A DNA stretch of 64,000 nucleotides. Origin: Arthrobacter ipis (GTDB lineage: Bacteria > Actinomycetota > Actinomycetes > Actinomycetales > Micrococcaceae). A model generated the notes under the pieces. That model was not told the DNA's origin. It did not search any database and worked only from the letters and a program-made list of their open reading frames with translations. The translations under genes were made by a program, and so were the position numbers. Below, in pieces: positions 33,388 through 41,094 of the stretch. The DNA lies in the NCBI RefSeq assembly GCF_014694315.1, contig NZ_JAAOXD010000001.1, positions 355,697 through 419,696 of the forward strand. The letters run 5' to 3'. The number at the start of each line of letters is the position of its first letter. The first letter of the stretch is position 1.

Positions 33388-33834
33388 GGCGCGTCGTGGA
33401 CCATCTCATTCGGGAAATCGCTGGCGCTGCCTGACGTGTGCGCTGCCGTTCAATCCGAAAATGGGAAAACGACTGGCTCAAAGTATAAGAACTGGGTGCG
33501 CGCTTACCTGCAGCAGGACTACCCGAAGCTGGATCCTGACGAGCTTTATCAGCTGCGCTGCAGCTTCTTGCATCAGGGGACGTCCTCTACAGTCAAGTAC
33601 AAGCGGATCATCTTCGCCCCTCCAAACTCTTCTGTTCGCGTCCATAACAATGAGGTGGACGACGCGCTCATCCTTGATATGCCCATGTTCACTCGGGATG
33701 TAATCTCAGCGGTCCGCTCTTGGCAGGAGAAGGTCAGCGGGACAGGGAACTACGCCCGGAACATCGAGATGGTCATGCGCTGGCACCGCGGCGGCTTTGG
33801 AAGCTACATCGTAGGCGGCGACGTCCTGACATAA
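33388..33834 (+). pseudogene. 5'-truncated gene of an uncharacterised actinobacterial family
   Basis: The coding pattern begins right after the preceding stop (SWTISFGKSLALPDVCAAVQ) with no ATG, GTG or TTG before the GTG at 33436. A protein from 33436 would have 132 residues. Conserved-looking blocks are GKTTGSKYKNWVRAYL, LRCSFLHQGT, RVHNNEVDDALILDM and SYIVGGDV near the end. I remember related proteins with a longer N-terminus. The frame shared with the upstream stop suggests the first few dozen codons were lost. Confidence 0.6.
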
Positions 33835-33911
33835 GAGTGACTATGCCCCGGGCCGTACCAGGCCGACTGGGAGGGGCTGTGGCGGGGGCATCTACTCGCG
33901 GATACAGAAGA

Positions 33912-33940
33912 ACCCCGCGGCACGAGTCAATGCGCGGGGT
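33912..33940 (+). terminator. Hairpin terminator in the left arm
   Basis: ACCCCGCG (33912-33919) pairs with CGCGGGGT (33933-33940), followed by CCTTCT. It closes the rightward left-arm genes. On the other strand it is followed by TCTTCTG, so it may work both ways. Confidence 0.7.
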
Positions 33941-34041
33941 CCTTCTGGTGGTTCGACATCTCCATGCTCTGGGGGAATAAGGAGTTGCTTCACCCAACAT
34001 ATAGACAGCAGGCTTACTTTCACAAATCGGGGTAGCGGTAG

Positions 34042-34485
34042 TCAGCCCCGGACTTGAAAGTTTCCATTGATTATGTCGTCGCTGCCATGCTTGGCCGGGC
34101 AGAATTGGCGGGTAGCGACGAGCCGGCGGACGTCTGCCCTGTCCGGAACGCCTGTCTGTTCGCCGTCTGTGATCGTGATGAAAAAGAACTGTCCGTTGTC
34201 GAGCTGTCCGGACACGCCCGCGTTATCCCCTTCTACGCTCAGGCAATCGACGGTACCGTGCACCGCCGGCTCTCCTGGGAATTTGATGGTGACGTTGCCG
34301 GTGCCCTCCTCCTCGGGGGCGTCAGCGGGCTTATGGGCACTTACTGTTACATGCACTGTCCCCTCTGACCGGAACACTAGGGTGCCGGCCCCGGTGACGC
34401 TGACGTTGGGTGGGGCGCCTATGGAGGGTGCCGCCAAGGTGAGGATGGCGCTGGTGAGCAGGGTGGCGACTAATGGCTTGTTCAT
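34042..34485 (-). CDS. Secreted hypothetical protein
   Basis: The 147-residue protein starts at the ATG at 34485 with AGGAGA 6 nt upstream. A signal peptide (MNKPLVATLLTSAILTLAAP, cleavage near residue 24) precedes a beta-rich mature domain with repeated strand patterns (VSVTGAGTLVFRSEGTVHVT, GNVTIKFPGEPAVHG, GQFFFITITDG). It has two cysteines. The function is unknown. It is the second exported protein in the prophage left arm. Confidence 0.78.
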   Translation of the reverse strand: MNKPLVATLLTSAILTLAAPSIGAPPNVSVTGAGTLVFRSEGTVHVTVSAHKPADAPEEEGTGNVTIKFPGEPAVHGTVDCLSVEGDNAGVSGQLDNGQFFFITITDGEQTGVPDRADVRRLVATRQFCPAKHGSDDIINGNFQVRG

Positions 34486-34666
34486 GTTGGTCTCCTGGGC
34501 ATGGCTGGGGGTAATGCGGTGCCCCTGCGGGGTGCTTGGCTGCCCGAGAAACGGGGCGAGCGGATTCCAGAGAATTCCAAGTGTAGGACTGCGTTTAGGG
34601 AGCCACAAGGGGCCCCACAATGACTCGTCAAGGACACGTTCCCGGTTCAGGTGGGGCCACGAAAAG

Positions 34667-34702
34667 GCCCCCGCACTGACCCCGGAGGGGCGATGCGGGG
34701 GC
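34667..34702 (-). terminator. Intrinsic terminator of the prophage late operon
   Basis: GCCCCCGCA (34667-34675) pairs with TGCGGGGGC (34694-34702). Read leftwards it is followed by CTTTTCG, giving a U-tract. It lies 30 nt past the stop of the last tail gene. Confidence 0.85.
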
Positions 34703-34731
34703 TTCGTTTCAGGTGGGGAACTTAACCGGTC

Positions 34732-36183
34732 TTATGCGTACCGGTCGAAGAATGCGACGATCGACGCTCCGGGGTACTGGGTCGTGTCGTTGTGTTCCCC
34801 CGAGGCCGTTATGACTGTCGTATCGGTGATCCCATTCAGGGCCGTCACGAATGCGTCCGTGTTTGCTGCCTTGGTGACAATCGTGTCGCCGGGGGATGCA
34901 ATGATCAGCATCGGAATGCCCTCGAAGTCGGTCGGTTTCAGCAGTGGGTCAGACCCAGCAGTCTTTGCCGCGTAGTTCGACCCATCCGAGGCGACGCCGT
35001 AGGCGGTCCGCACTTCGGCCGGCCAGCCCTGCGCCGCATTTGCGTAGGCGTAGGCCAGCGAGCATATCGGGGACGATGCCACGAAAGCCCTGACGCCTGG
35101 GATGCGGGGGTCACGTGCGCTGTTGAGGCCACCTAGGCCGCCCATGCTGATTGCGTAGATCGACACGGAACTGACGTTGTAGTGGTCCCTGACGTACTTG
35201 TACAGCGCCGCTTGGGAGTCCACGAGGGAGGGGTTGCCGAACTCGAAACCTACAGGGGTGCCCACGGTGCTGGCGACGATGTACCCGGCATCATGTAGGG
35301 CGTTGATGACGTTCCTCGTGGGGCCATCAGCGTAAGGCTGGCTCTCGTTTGCGCCGTGGCTGTGGCTGAACAGAATGAGTGGTGAAGGTACGCGGTGATC
35401 GTAGTTTCGCGGAAGAGCGATCCGTGCCCCGTAGTTTCCGTTACCGAGCGTCGGGGTGGTTGTCCAGTGCACGGTCCGTTGCTGCCCTTCGATTCCCATG
35501 CGGGGCGCGAGTGTGGCGATTTCCTTGCGCGCCCCGATAGCACCGATGTAGTTGGTTGTGTCCCCTGCCGTTGCGCTGTTGAACACAAAGAGGTTTCCGA
35601 CTTTTTTGTTGGATGGGATGGAGCTTCGAAGCCATTGAGCGGCGAAGTCCGCACCACCATCTGATCGTACGGCCACCACGCTTATGGTTGCGTTGTCTAC
35701 GGTGATGGTCACCGTATAGGTGAACGCGGCTCCGGGGGTGTTGAGTAGTACTTCGGTTCCGCCCGCACCAGCACCCCATTTGTAGATGCCTGTTCCGGTG
35801 AAGCTGAGTCCTACGGCGTTCGTTGCGCCGCTTGTGGCGGCGGCTCCTGGCGCGTCGAAGCTGACTCCGACAATCATTCTGCCGCCACCAGCGATGCCTG
35901 TTCCGTTGAAAGTCACTGAGGTCACGGCGCGCATTTTTTCGGGGTCTTTGAGGGCGAAGGCGTGGTTTGCACCGGAGTTTGCGGCTTGCCCGTTGCCCTG
36001 CACTACGCCGTTGTTTACGACGCCGAATGCGCTAGGAGACCATGCGGCGGTGTCGGCCCATGTTTCGGTAAATGTTGCGCCGTCTGACATTGCGGCGGCG
36101 GCGCGGGCGGCAGAGCGTTCCCTGTGACCTTTTGAGCGGTCCAGCAGCAGGTTCCTCAGTGTGGATTCTTTTGCGATAGCCAT
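34732..36183 (-). CDS. Tail-associated alpha/beta-hydrolase (putative tail-spike esterase)
   Basis: The 483-residue protein has two parts. Residues 1-230 form a helical tail-attachment start and a beta-sandwich (concanavalin-like) region. Residues 235-483 form a serine hydrolase with LILFSHSHGANESQ (oxyanion region), nucleophile Ser346 in YAISMGGLGG, Asp433 in ASPGDTIV and His464 in SGEHNDTT. It is the last gene of the tail module, overlapping the collagen-like fibre gene by 1 nt. Deacylation of a surface polysaccharide or lipid on the host wall is a reasonable guess. Confidence 0.82.
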   Translation of the reverse strand: MAIAKESTLRNLLLDRSKGHRERSAARAAAAMSDGATFTETWADTAAWSPSAFGVVNNGVVQGNGQAANSGANHAFALKDPEKMRAVTSVTFNGTGIAGGGRMIVGVSFDAPGAAATSGATNAVGLSFTGTGIYKWGAGAGGTEVLLNTPGAAFTYTVTITVDNATISVVAVRSDGGADFAAQWLRSSIPSNKKVGNLFVFNSATAGDTTNYIGAIGARKEIATLAPRMGIEGQQRTVHWTTTPTLGNGNYGARIALPRNYDHRVPSPLILFSHSHGANESQPYADGPTRNVINALHDAGYIVASTVGTPVGFEFGNPSLVDSQAALYKYVRDHYNVSSVSIYAISMGGLGGLNSARDPRIPGVRAFVASSPICSLAYAYANAAQGWPAEVRTAYGVASDGSNYAAKTAGSDPLLKPTDFEGIPMLIIASPGDTIVTKAANTDAFVTALNGITDTTVITASGEHNDTTQYPGASIVAFFDRYA

Positions 36184-36794
36184 TAGAGTTCAACTCCGTC
36201 AAGGTAGAGGGTTACGCCGCCAGTTGCATCAACTTCGGCTGTGACAAAGGTGGCATTTAGTGCCCCTCGCGTGTCACTGCTCGGGTTCTCGATGGCCTGC
36301 TTGATCGCCGTGTCTGTGGGCAGCACGTTGGCGCCGTCGTTGCCCTTGTCGCCCTTGTCGCCCTTCGGGCCTATAACGGGTCCAGCGTCGACGGTTGTCT
36401 CGTCGGCTTTTTTCAGGATCAACCGACCGGAGCCGTTCACCGCCGCCTGGGTCACGACGGTCGACGCCGCGGCGTTGGCTCCCGCTTCGGCGTTCTCAGC
36501 CGCGGCCTTGGCATCGACGGCAACCTGCTTCATACCCTCGTACGAGGTAAAGAATCCGGTGTACCCGCCGCCGGCCCATGCGACACGATCAAGCGTGGCG
36601 TGCATGAACGCTGGGCCGTAGCCCAGCGCGTTCACCTGCACCGGGTTCGGCAGGGGCGAACCGCTGGTGTCGGTGATAACCAGCGGCGTCTTGGTTTCGT
36701 CGCCGGGTTCGAAGATGAGGATGGAAGCGTTGGACGCAACGAGTGACGGGATGTTCGGGTCCCGTGCCTCGATGTGATCGAACGTAAAGGCCAC
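36183..36794 (-). CDS. Tail fibre protein with collagen-like stretch
   Basis: A GTG start at 36794 gives 203 residues. The N-terminal half is globular (phage tail-fibre adaptor-like), then comes an Ala-rich coiled coil (VDAKAAAENAEAGANAAAST). A short collagen-like triplet run (GPKGDKGDKGNDG) and a beta-rich end follow. It is typical of trimeric actinophage receptor-binding fibres. The ribosome binding site AAAGGAG and the start codon lie inside an RNA arm complementary to the upstream terminator. Confidence 0.8.
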   Translation of the reverse strand: MAFTFDHIEARDPNIPSLVASNASILIFEPGDETKTPLVITDTSGSPLPNPVQVNALGYGPAFMHATLDRVAWAGGGYTGFFTSYEGMKQVAVDAKAAAENAEAGANAAASTVVTQAAVNGSGRLILKKADETTVDAGPVIGPKGDKGDKGNDGANVLPTDTAIKQAIENPSSDTRGALNATFVTAEVDATGGVTLYLDGVEL

Positions 36795-36843
36795 GAGGGC
36801 GCTCCTTTACTTGGGCATGAAAAAAGCGCCCTCGCAGGCGCTT
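36794..36843 (-). terminator. Intrinsic terminator with mutually exclusive downstream hairpin, inside the late operon
   Basis: Read leftwards, AAGCGCC (36843-36837) and GGCGCTT (36830-36824) form a stem followed by six U residues. The 3' arm plus its loop (36834-36825) is also perfectly complementary over 10 nt to 36803-36794. That second partner covers part of the ribosome binding site and the GTG start of the tail-fibre gene. The two structures cannot coexist. Confidence 0.7.
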
Positions 36844-36858
36844 CGTGGACTTGGGGGG

Positions 36859-37206
36859 TCAGGCTTCGTGCTTGCCCTGCTTGGTCAGCGCAGTTTTCGC
36901 TTCAATGGCAGGGGCAACGCCGGTCGGTTTCCACAGGTTCTTGTACGCGGTGGCGCCCGTGACGAAAACGACGAGGATGGCTGTCACAAGCCCGGCGGCG
37001 TTGAAGATTCCGTTCAACCAGGCTGTCACCGCCGATACGGCGAGGTAGAACACGAACGCCACCACAGACTGGCGGCGAGCCGACCAACCCGACTGCTGAA
37101 TGATCGAGATGACCAGCGGCGAGAAGAACCCGACGGCCAGCAGCCAGAGCGCTACCGGGCCCAGACCAACCAGTAGGGCGACTGCTCCAGGAGTGAGAGC
37201 ATCCAT
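36859..37206 (-). CDS. Holin-like membrane protein
   Basis: The 115-residue protein has three or four transmembrane helices (about 7-30, 45-65 and 70-87) and a charged C-terminal tail (EAKTALTKQGKHEA). It overlaps the end of the endolysin gene by 1 nt. Size, topology and position next to the endolysin fit a class I-like holin that lets the endolysin through the membrane. Confidence 0.75.
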   Translation of the reverse strand: MDALTPGAVALLVGLGPVALWLLAVGFFSPLVISIIQQSGWSARRQSVVAFVFYLAVSAVTAWLNGIFNAAGLVTAILVVFVTGATAYKNLWKPTGVAPAIEAKTALTKQGKHEA

Positions 37207-38186
37207 CAGACAGCATCCTTTCCTGCGAGCCGGGCTGCGAGCGCGTCAACGACCTGCTGCGCGAGGTCGTCCGGGATCTGCGCCGCCAGCTGGTCTGCGT
37301 CAGTGTTCTCGAGGATCTGGGCAACTGCCGGTTCCACGTTGGCGACCTTGGTGAAGATGTTGGCGAGCTCCTGCAGGGCGGGGATCTTCTTCCCAGCCCG
37401 GGAGATCGTGGTTGCCCACACGCGGGCTGCGGTGGCCCGGATGTCGACCTGGTTCTGAGTCGCGATCCGTTTGACTTCGGCGATGGTGTCCCGGGCGGTG
37501 CGGATGTCGCCCTGGTTGTTGGCGGCCAGCTTCCACAGTGGCGCGGCCAGTTGGTCCTTGGTCGGGGCGCCGCCGTACAGCGCCATATTGAAGTGGTTCT
37601 TGAGTGCTTCGACGTCAGCTGCGGACATGGAGTCCTCCTCGTTGATGGTGCCGCTTTGGGGCGCGATTGCCGCGCCACCCTTGCCGGCGTAGTCGGGGTT
37701 GAGGTTCCCGTAGAGGTACGGGGTGGGGTCAATACGGCCGCGCATGCGGTCGTTCAGGTTGTAGCCGTTCATCAGCAACATGCCGAGGTGAAGGTGGGGC
37801 GCCGTGGCCGCCCCGGTATGCCCCGACCGGCCGATGACTTGGCCCTTGCTGACGGACTGCCCTTCCTTCACCAGCCACGCGGACAGGTGCAAGTACTCGG
37901 TCTGCACTCCGTAGTCCGGATGCTCCACGAGGATGGCGTTACCGCCGCCGGAAAGGATCGGGTGCCAGAGACCAGCGTCCCCGGCGAACGTCACTATGCC
38001 GTCCGCGACGGATTCGACCGGGTCCCCGTCGAAGCATCCGTAGTCGATGCCGTTGTGCCCGTCCCAGCCGATCGAGTGGTAGAAGCCGCCGGGGTAGTCC
38101 ACGACGCCGTCCCCGTTCCAGTCATCGAACTCGGCCAGGTAAGCCTGCGTGACAGGCCGGGACGTGGGGAGGGTGAATCCCGTCAT
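37206..38186 (-). CDS. Endolysin, M23-family (LytM) peptidase
   Basis: The 326-residue protein starts at the ATG at 38186 with GGAGG 8 nt upstream. The N-terminal M23 zinc endopeptidase has HNGID (His44, Asp48) and HLH (131-133), with His100 in EYLHLSAW. The C-terminal 130 residues are helical and Ala-rich and may bind the wall or regulate activity. It cuts peptidoglycan cross-links at lysis. It overlaps the membrane protein gene upstream (ATGA) and the holin-like gene downstream. Confidence 0.88.
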   Translation of the reverse strand: MTGFTLPTSRPVTQAYLAEFDDWNGDGVVDYPGGFYHSIGWDGHNGIDYGCFDGDPVESVADGIVTFAGDAGLWHPILSGGGNAILVEHPDYGVQTEYLHLSAWLVKEGQSVSKGQVIGRSGHTGAATAPHLHLGMLLMNGYNLNDRMRGRIDPTPYLYGNLNPDYAGKGGAAIAPQSGTINEEDSMSAADVEALKNHFNMALYGGAPTKDQLAAPLWKLAANNQGDIRTARDTIAEVKRIATQNQVDIRATAARVWATTISRAGKKIPALQELANIFTKVANVEPAVAQILENTDADQLAAQIPDDLAQQVVDALAARLAGKDAV

Positions 38187-38530
38187 TTCGTCAAGCCTCC
38201 CGTTTGTAAAGGCTCGGAAACCTTGGTGGGGTCTACCGGCTGTGGAGTTTCGTGGGCTGCGCGCCAGTACCGGAGCTGTTTGGAAATGATGGTGTAGCCG
38301 TTCCATGCGATCGCGAGTGCAACCAGGCCCAGGACGCTCTCTTCGACCCATTGCGGCATCTGCCCGACGAGCTCTTCCACGAGGAAGTGCCCGGCTAAGA
38401 CAGCGAGGGCAGCGAAAAGGATGAAGTACGCCTTCCCGGCGCGAGTCGTCCACCAAGGGGCGACGATGCTGTACGCGCCCAGAGTGAAGACTGTGAGCAC
38501 GAAGATCGTGAAGGTGAGGATTCCGGTCAT
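38183..38530 (-). CDS. Membrane protein in the lysis cassette
   Basis: The 115-residue protein has three transmembrane helices (about 4-24, 33-52 and 63-83) and a soluble C-terminal tail of 30 residues. Its stop overlaps the endolysin start by 4 nt. It is holin- or antiholin-like by position, but no family signature is visible. Confidence 0.7.
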   Translation of the reverse strand: MTGILTFTIFVLTVFTLGAYSIVAPWWTTRAGKAYFILFAALAVLAGHFLVEELVGQMPQWVEESVLGLVALAIAWNGYTIISKQLRYWRAAHETPQPVDPTKVSEPLQTGGLTK

Positions 38531-38730
38531 TGCTTGCTCCAGTTGAGGTTTTCGAGGGACTGCCCGAAGTGGTTTCGTTGCCGGATCTGCCGCAGGGTCT
38601 CGGCCAGGGTGATCGCCTCAGCGTGGCGCTCGTTAGCGCTTTCCAGCTGGCGTGCGGCCTGCTCGCGGGCGTGTAGTGCCTCCACGTGGGCGGGAGGCGG
38701 AGATTTTCGGTTCCACCAGCTGCGCCTCAT
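38527..38730 (-). CDS. Small coiled-coil phage protein (DUF7620-like)
   Basis: The 67-residue protein is basic at the start (MRRSWWNRKSPPPAHVEAL) and then one long helix rich in Ala, Glu, Arg and Gln, ending RQRNHFGQSLENLNWSKQ. The shape matches small helical proteins beside lysis genes in actinophages. ATGA overlaps link it to both neighbours. Confidence 0.7.
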   Translation of the reverse strand: MRRSWWNRKSPPPAHVEALHAREQAARQLESANERHAEAITLAETLRQIRQRNHFGQSLENLNWSKQ

Positions 38731-39002
38731 GAGTCCACCCCCGCCTTGTCCTGGATGGTGGTCATGACCTTTTCGACGGTCTTGCCAGTGCCTTCCACAA
38801 GGATGTGGATCGTTTCCGCCTGCCTGTCGATAGTCGTCTGCTTCGTGTCCGCGACGTCCCGCCAGTACTTGGTCGTCTCTTGTTCAGCGCGCAGTCTGCC
38901 GATGGGTACGATTCGCTCGAAGAAGAGCAGCAGAACGAGCATGATGTACAGCCCGACAGGGGTAAGTGTTTCCATGGCAGGGATGGGGAATCCATCGATC
39001 AT
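38727..39002 (-). CDS. Single-pass membrane protein with coiled coil
   Basis: The 91-residue protein has one transmembrane helix (about 14-33: TPVGLYIMLVLLLFFERIVP) followed by a hydrophilic helix with Glu, Gln, Thr and Lys. It could be a spanin-like or holin partner. It starts at the ATG at 39002 and is the first of the four-gene membrane/lysis block. Confidence 0.7.
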   Translation of the reverse strand: MIDGFPIPAMETLTPVGLYIMLVLLLFFERIVPIGRLRAEQETTKYWRDVADTKQTTIDRQAETIHILVEGTGKTVEKVMTTIQDKAGVDS

Positions 39003-39010
39003 CGTCGCCC

Positions 39011-39982
39011 CTATCCCTGCTGGTAGTACGTCAGGTTCAGGCTGAACTGTGCGTTCCGCTTGATCGTGATCGGATCCGCTGTGGCCATGATCGACACAAC
39101 ACCAGTGGAGGGGTTCAGGTGCACCCCGATGGGGACGTTGTTCCCGCCGCCGACCAGCCATCCCGGGACGTACTTGGATGTGGAGGGGCCCCGCGCCGCG
39201 ATGGGCAGCGACACCTGAGTCGGGGACATCGGAGTGAGGTCCATATTGGTCAGTGGGGTGTCGGGGCCGGTCCGCTTGAAGTTCAGGTCCACCGTGATCT
39301 GCCGTGTCACGCCGAACCATTTCGCGGTGATCAGCCCAGTTGTTTCCCAGTTCGTCAGAACGTTCGGGGAGTACGAGAAAGTTTCGTCCGCGGTCCGCCA
39401 CTCCGGCACATCGTTGGCGCCCAGCATGCGCACCCAATCCGTGGCACCAATACGGATGCGCGTTCCGAGAGCGTTCAGGTATGTGCGCACCAGATCTTCG
39501 TCGGCATAGAAGCCGCCGCCGTCGCCAACCCATGTTCGGAGATCGATGAACCCGATCGGCGCCGAGGTGCCGCCCTGCCATTGCACTAGGCAGATTGGCT
39601 GGTCATCCTCAACCCCGGGGCCGATCTTCCGGGCAGGAGAACCGGGGATAGTAGGAGCGGCGCCGACCTGAATGACCTCGAGTGTGGACGGGCCGCCAAG
39701 TGCCGGCTGCCAGTTTCGGCGCACCACGATCAGATCCCAGCGGACAGTGTTTGTGCCGGACAGCGTCTGGCATTGCACCACCTGATCCACGTCCGCAGTG
39801 TCCGTGACACCATGTCCCCAAGCGCGACCGGCCTTCACGAGGACGGCGAAGGGGATCGACGGGTGCGCGGTGACCTTGAAGTCCGTCGGCCCGTAAACGC
39901 CGTAGGTTGGTGCGCCGGCTCGGTTCTTCGCCTGGTCAGACTCGGTCACGAAACCGTCGTAAAACTTGCTGGTCAAAGCCAT
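39011..39982 (-). CDS. Minor tail protein
   Basis: The 323-residue protein is mostly beta, begins MALTSKFYDGFVTESDQAKN, and has repeated Gly/Thr/Asn-rich strands and no transmembrane segment. The start resembles baseplate or upper tail-fibre proteins that attach receptor-binding parts. It overlaps the Gp37-like gene by 1 nt. Confidence 0.75.
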   Translation of the reverse strand: MALTSKFYDGFVTESDQAKNRAGAPTYGVYGPTDFKVTAHPSIPFAVLVKAGRAWGHGVTDTADVDQVVQCQTLSGTNTVRWDLIVVRRNWQPALGGPSTLEVIQVGAAPTIPGSPARKIGPGVEDDQPICLVQWQGGTSAPIGFIDLRTWVGDGGGFYADEDLVRTYLNALGTRIRIGATDWVRMLGANDVPEWRTADETFSYSPNVLTNWETTGLITAKWFGVTRQITVDLNFKRTGPDTPLTNMDLTPMSPTQVSLPIAARGPSTSKYVPGWLVGGGNNVPIGVHLNPSTGVVSIMATADPITIKRNAQFSLNLTYYQQG

Positions 39983-41094
39983 CAGTAGGCCTTCCTATCT
40001 GCGTTGTCGCGCTGCAAAGCGCGGAGCCTTTTGGCCAGAAGCGTGTCCGTGTCATCGGCCCGCTCGCCGACTACTGGTGTGGCGACGTCTCCGCCGCCGT
40101 CCCAAGACAGGCGCACCTCGCGCAATACGTCCGTGAAGAATTGGCCGCGGATTTCAGCTGTGACCCGGTCGCCGACCCGGAGCCCTTGGCCTCCGTATCG
40201 GAAGTGGTCCGTCTCGGTAAGCTCCAGCGAGAGACCAGCCAGCGGCGCGCCCTCAGCGAGGGTCTCGGCGGCTCGGTCCGCATAGACGTCGCCCGTAGAC
40301 GAGTCCCGGGCATCTTGGAAGACCTCGATAATGTCGTTCCACTCGGCTTCCCGGGCGACATCAGAGAATCCCTTGAAGGTGCGCGCCACACCCTCGCCCT
40401 GGCCGCCGACAACTACGCGGGTTGCGGTCGGTGCTGCTAGGGAGTACGTGCCGCCGATTACCGTGCCGGCGTCCGGCGAAAGACGGTGCGGGTACTCGCG
40501 AACGGCATAGCAGTCCAGCAGCAGTCCAGCGCCTTCCTGCCGAACAGTCACTCCAATCCCCGCCTGATCGACGGCTGGGAACAGCCGGTCGTAGGCAGGG
40601 TGGAAGCGGAACGTGCAGTTGACAGTGGAGCCTCGACCTTGGTCAGGGGCGATGGCCAGCGGGTAACCGAGCCGTGCTGCGTTCTCGGCCATGACTGTCT
40701 TCACGACAGTCTCGGCCGGGCCTGTTATCGTTCGATACTCGACGTTCTGTCCCGTCAAGGCCGCCGCCGGCTTGGGCCACGCCCGCCAGTTGTTCAGGAT
40801 CCGGAAATCGTCCTCAACGCTGAACGTCAGGGACGCTGTATCCATGAATGGTCCGTTGACCAGCCGCACCGGCCCCGTCATCTGGAGCGCCCCATGCCGG
40901 TAGATCATGACCCGGGCGCCGGGTTGGCGTAGGTCGGCAGCCCGGACGTGGTCCGCGTCGAGGGCAAATGTCGCGTTGGACTTCACGTTGTGCCGCACAA
41001 CGGGCTTCACTTCGCCCGGCCGGCCAACCCACCCTTTGAAGTCCCAACCTCTGTAGACGAGGATCTCGTAGGGAATTTCGGAGGTCACTACCAT
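39982..41094 (-). CDS. Minor tail protein, siphovirus Gp37-like
   Basis: The 370-residue protein follows the distal-tail protein as in other actinophages. The beginning (YEILVYRGWDFKGWVGRPGE) and the domain with ALTGQNVEYRTITGPAETVV and TGDVYADRAAETLAEGAPL resemble the ReqiPepy6 Gp37-like family of tail-tip hub proteins. A 7-nt overlap joins it to the gene before. Confidence 0.8.
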   Translation of the reverse strand: MVVTSEIPYEILVYRGWDFKGWVGRPGEVKPVVRHNVKSNATFALDADHVRAADLRQPGARVMIYRHGALQMTGPVRLVNGPFMDTASLTFSVEDDFRILNNWRAWPKPAAALTGQNVEYRTITGPAETVVKTVMAENAARLGYPLAIAPDQGRGSTVNCTFRFHPAYDRLFPAVDQAGIGVTVRQEGAGLLLDCYAVREYPHRLSPDAGTVIGGTYSLAAPTATRVVVGGQGEGVARTFKGFSDVAREAEWNDIIEVFQDARDSSTGDVYADRAAETLAEGAPLAGLSLELTETDHFRYGGQGLRVGDRVTAEIRGQFFTDVLREVRLSWDGGGDVATPVVGERADDTDTLLAKRLRALQRDNADRKAY

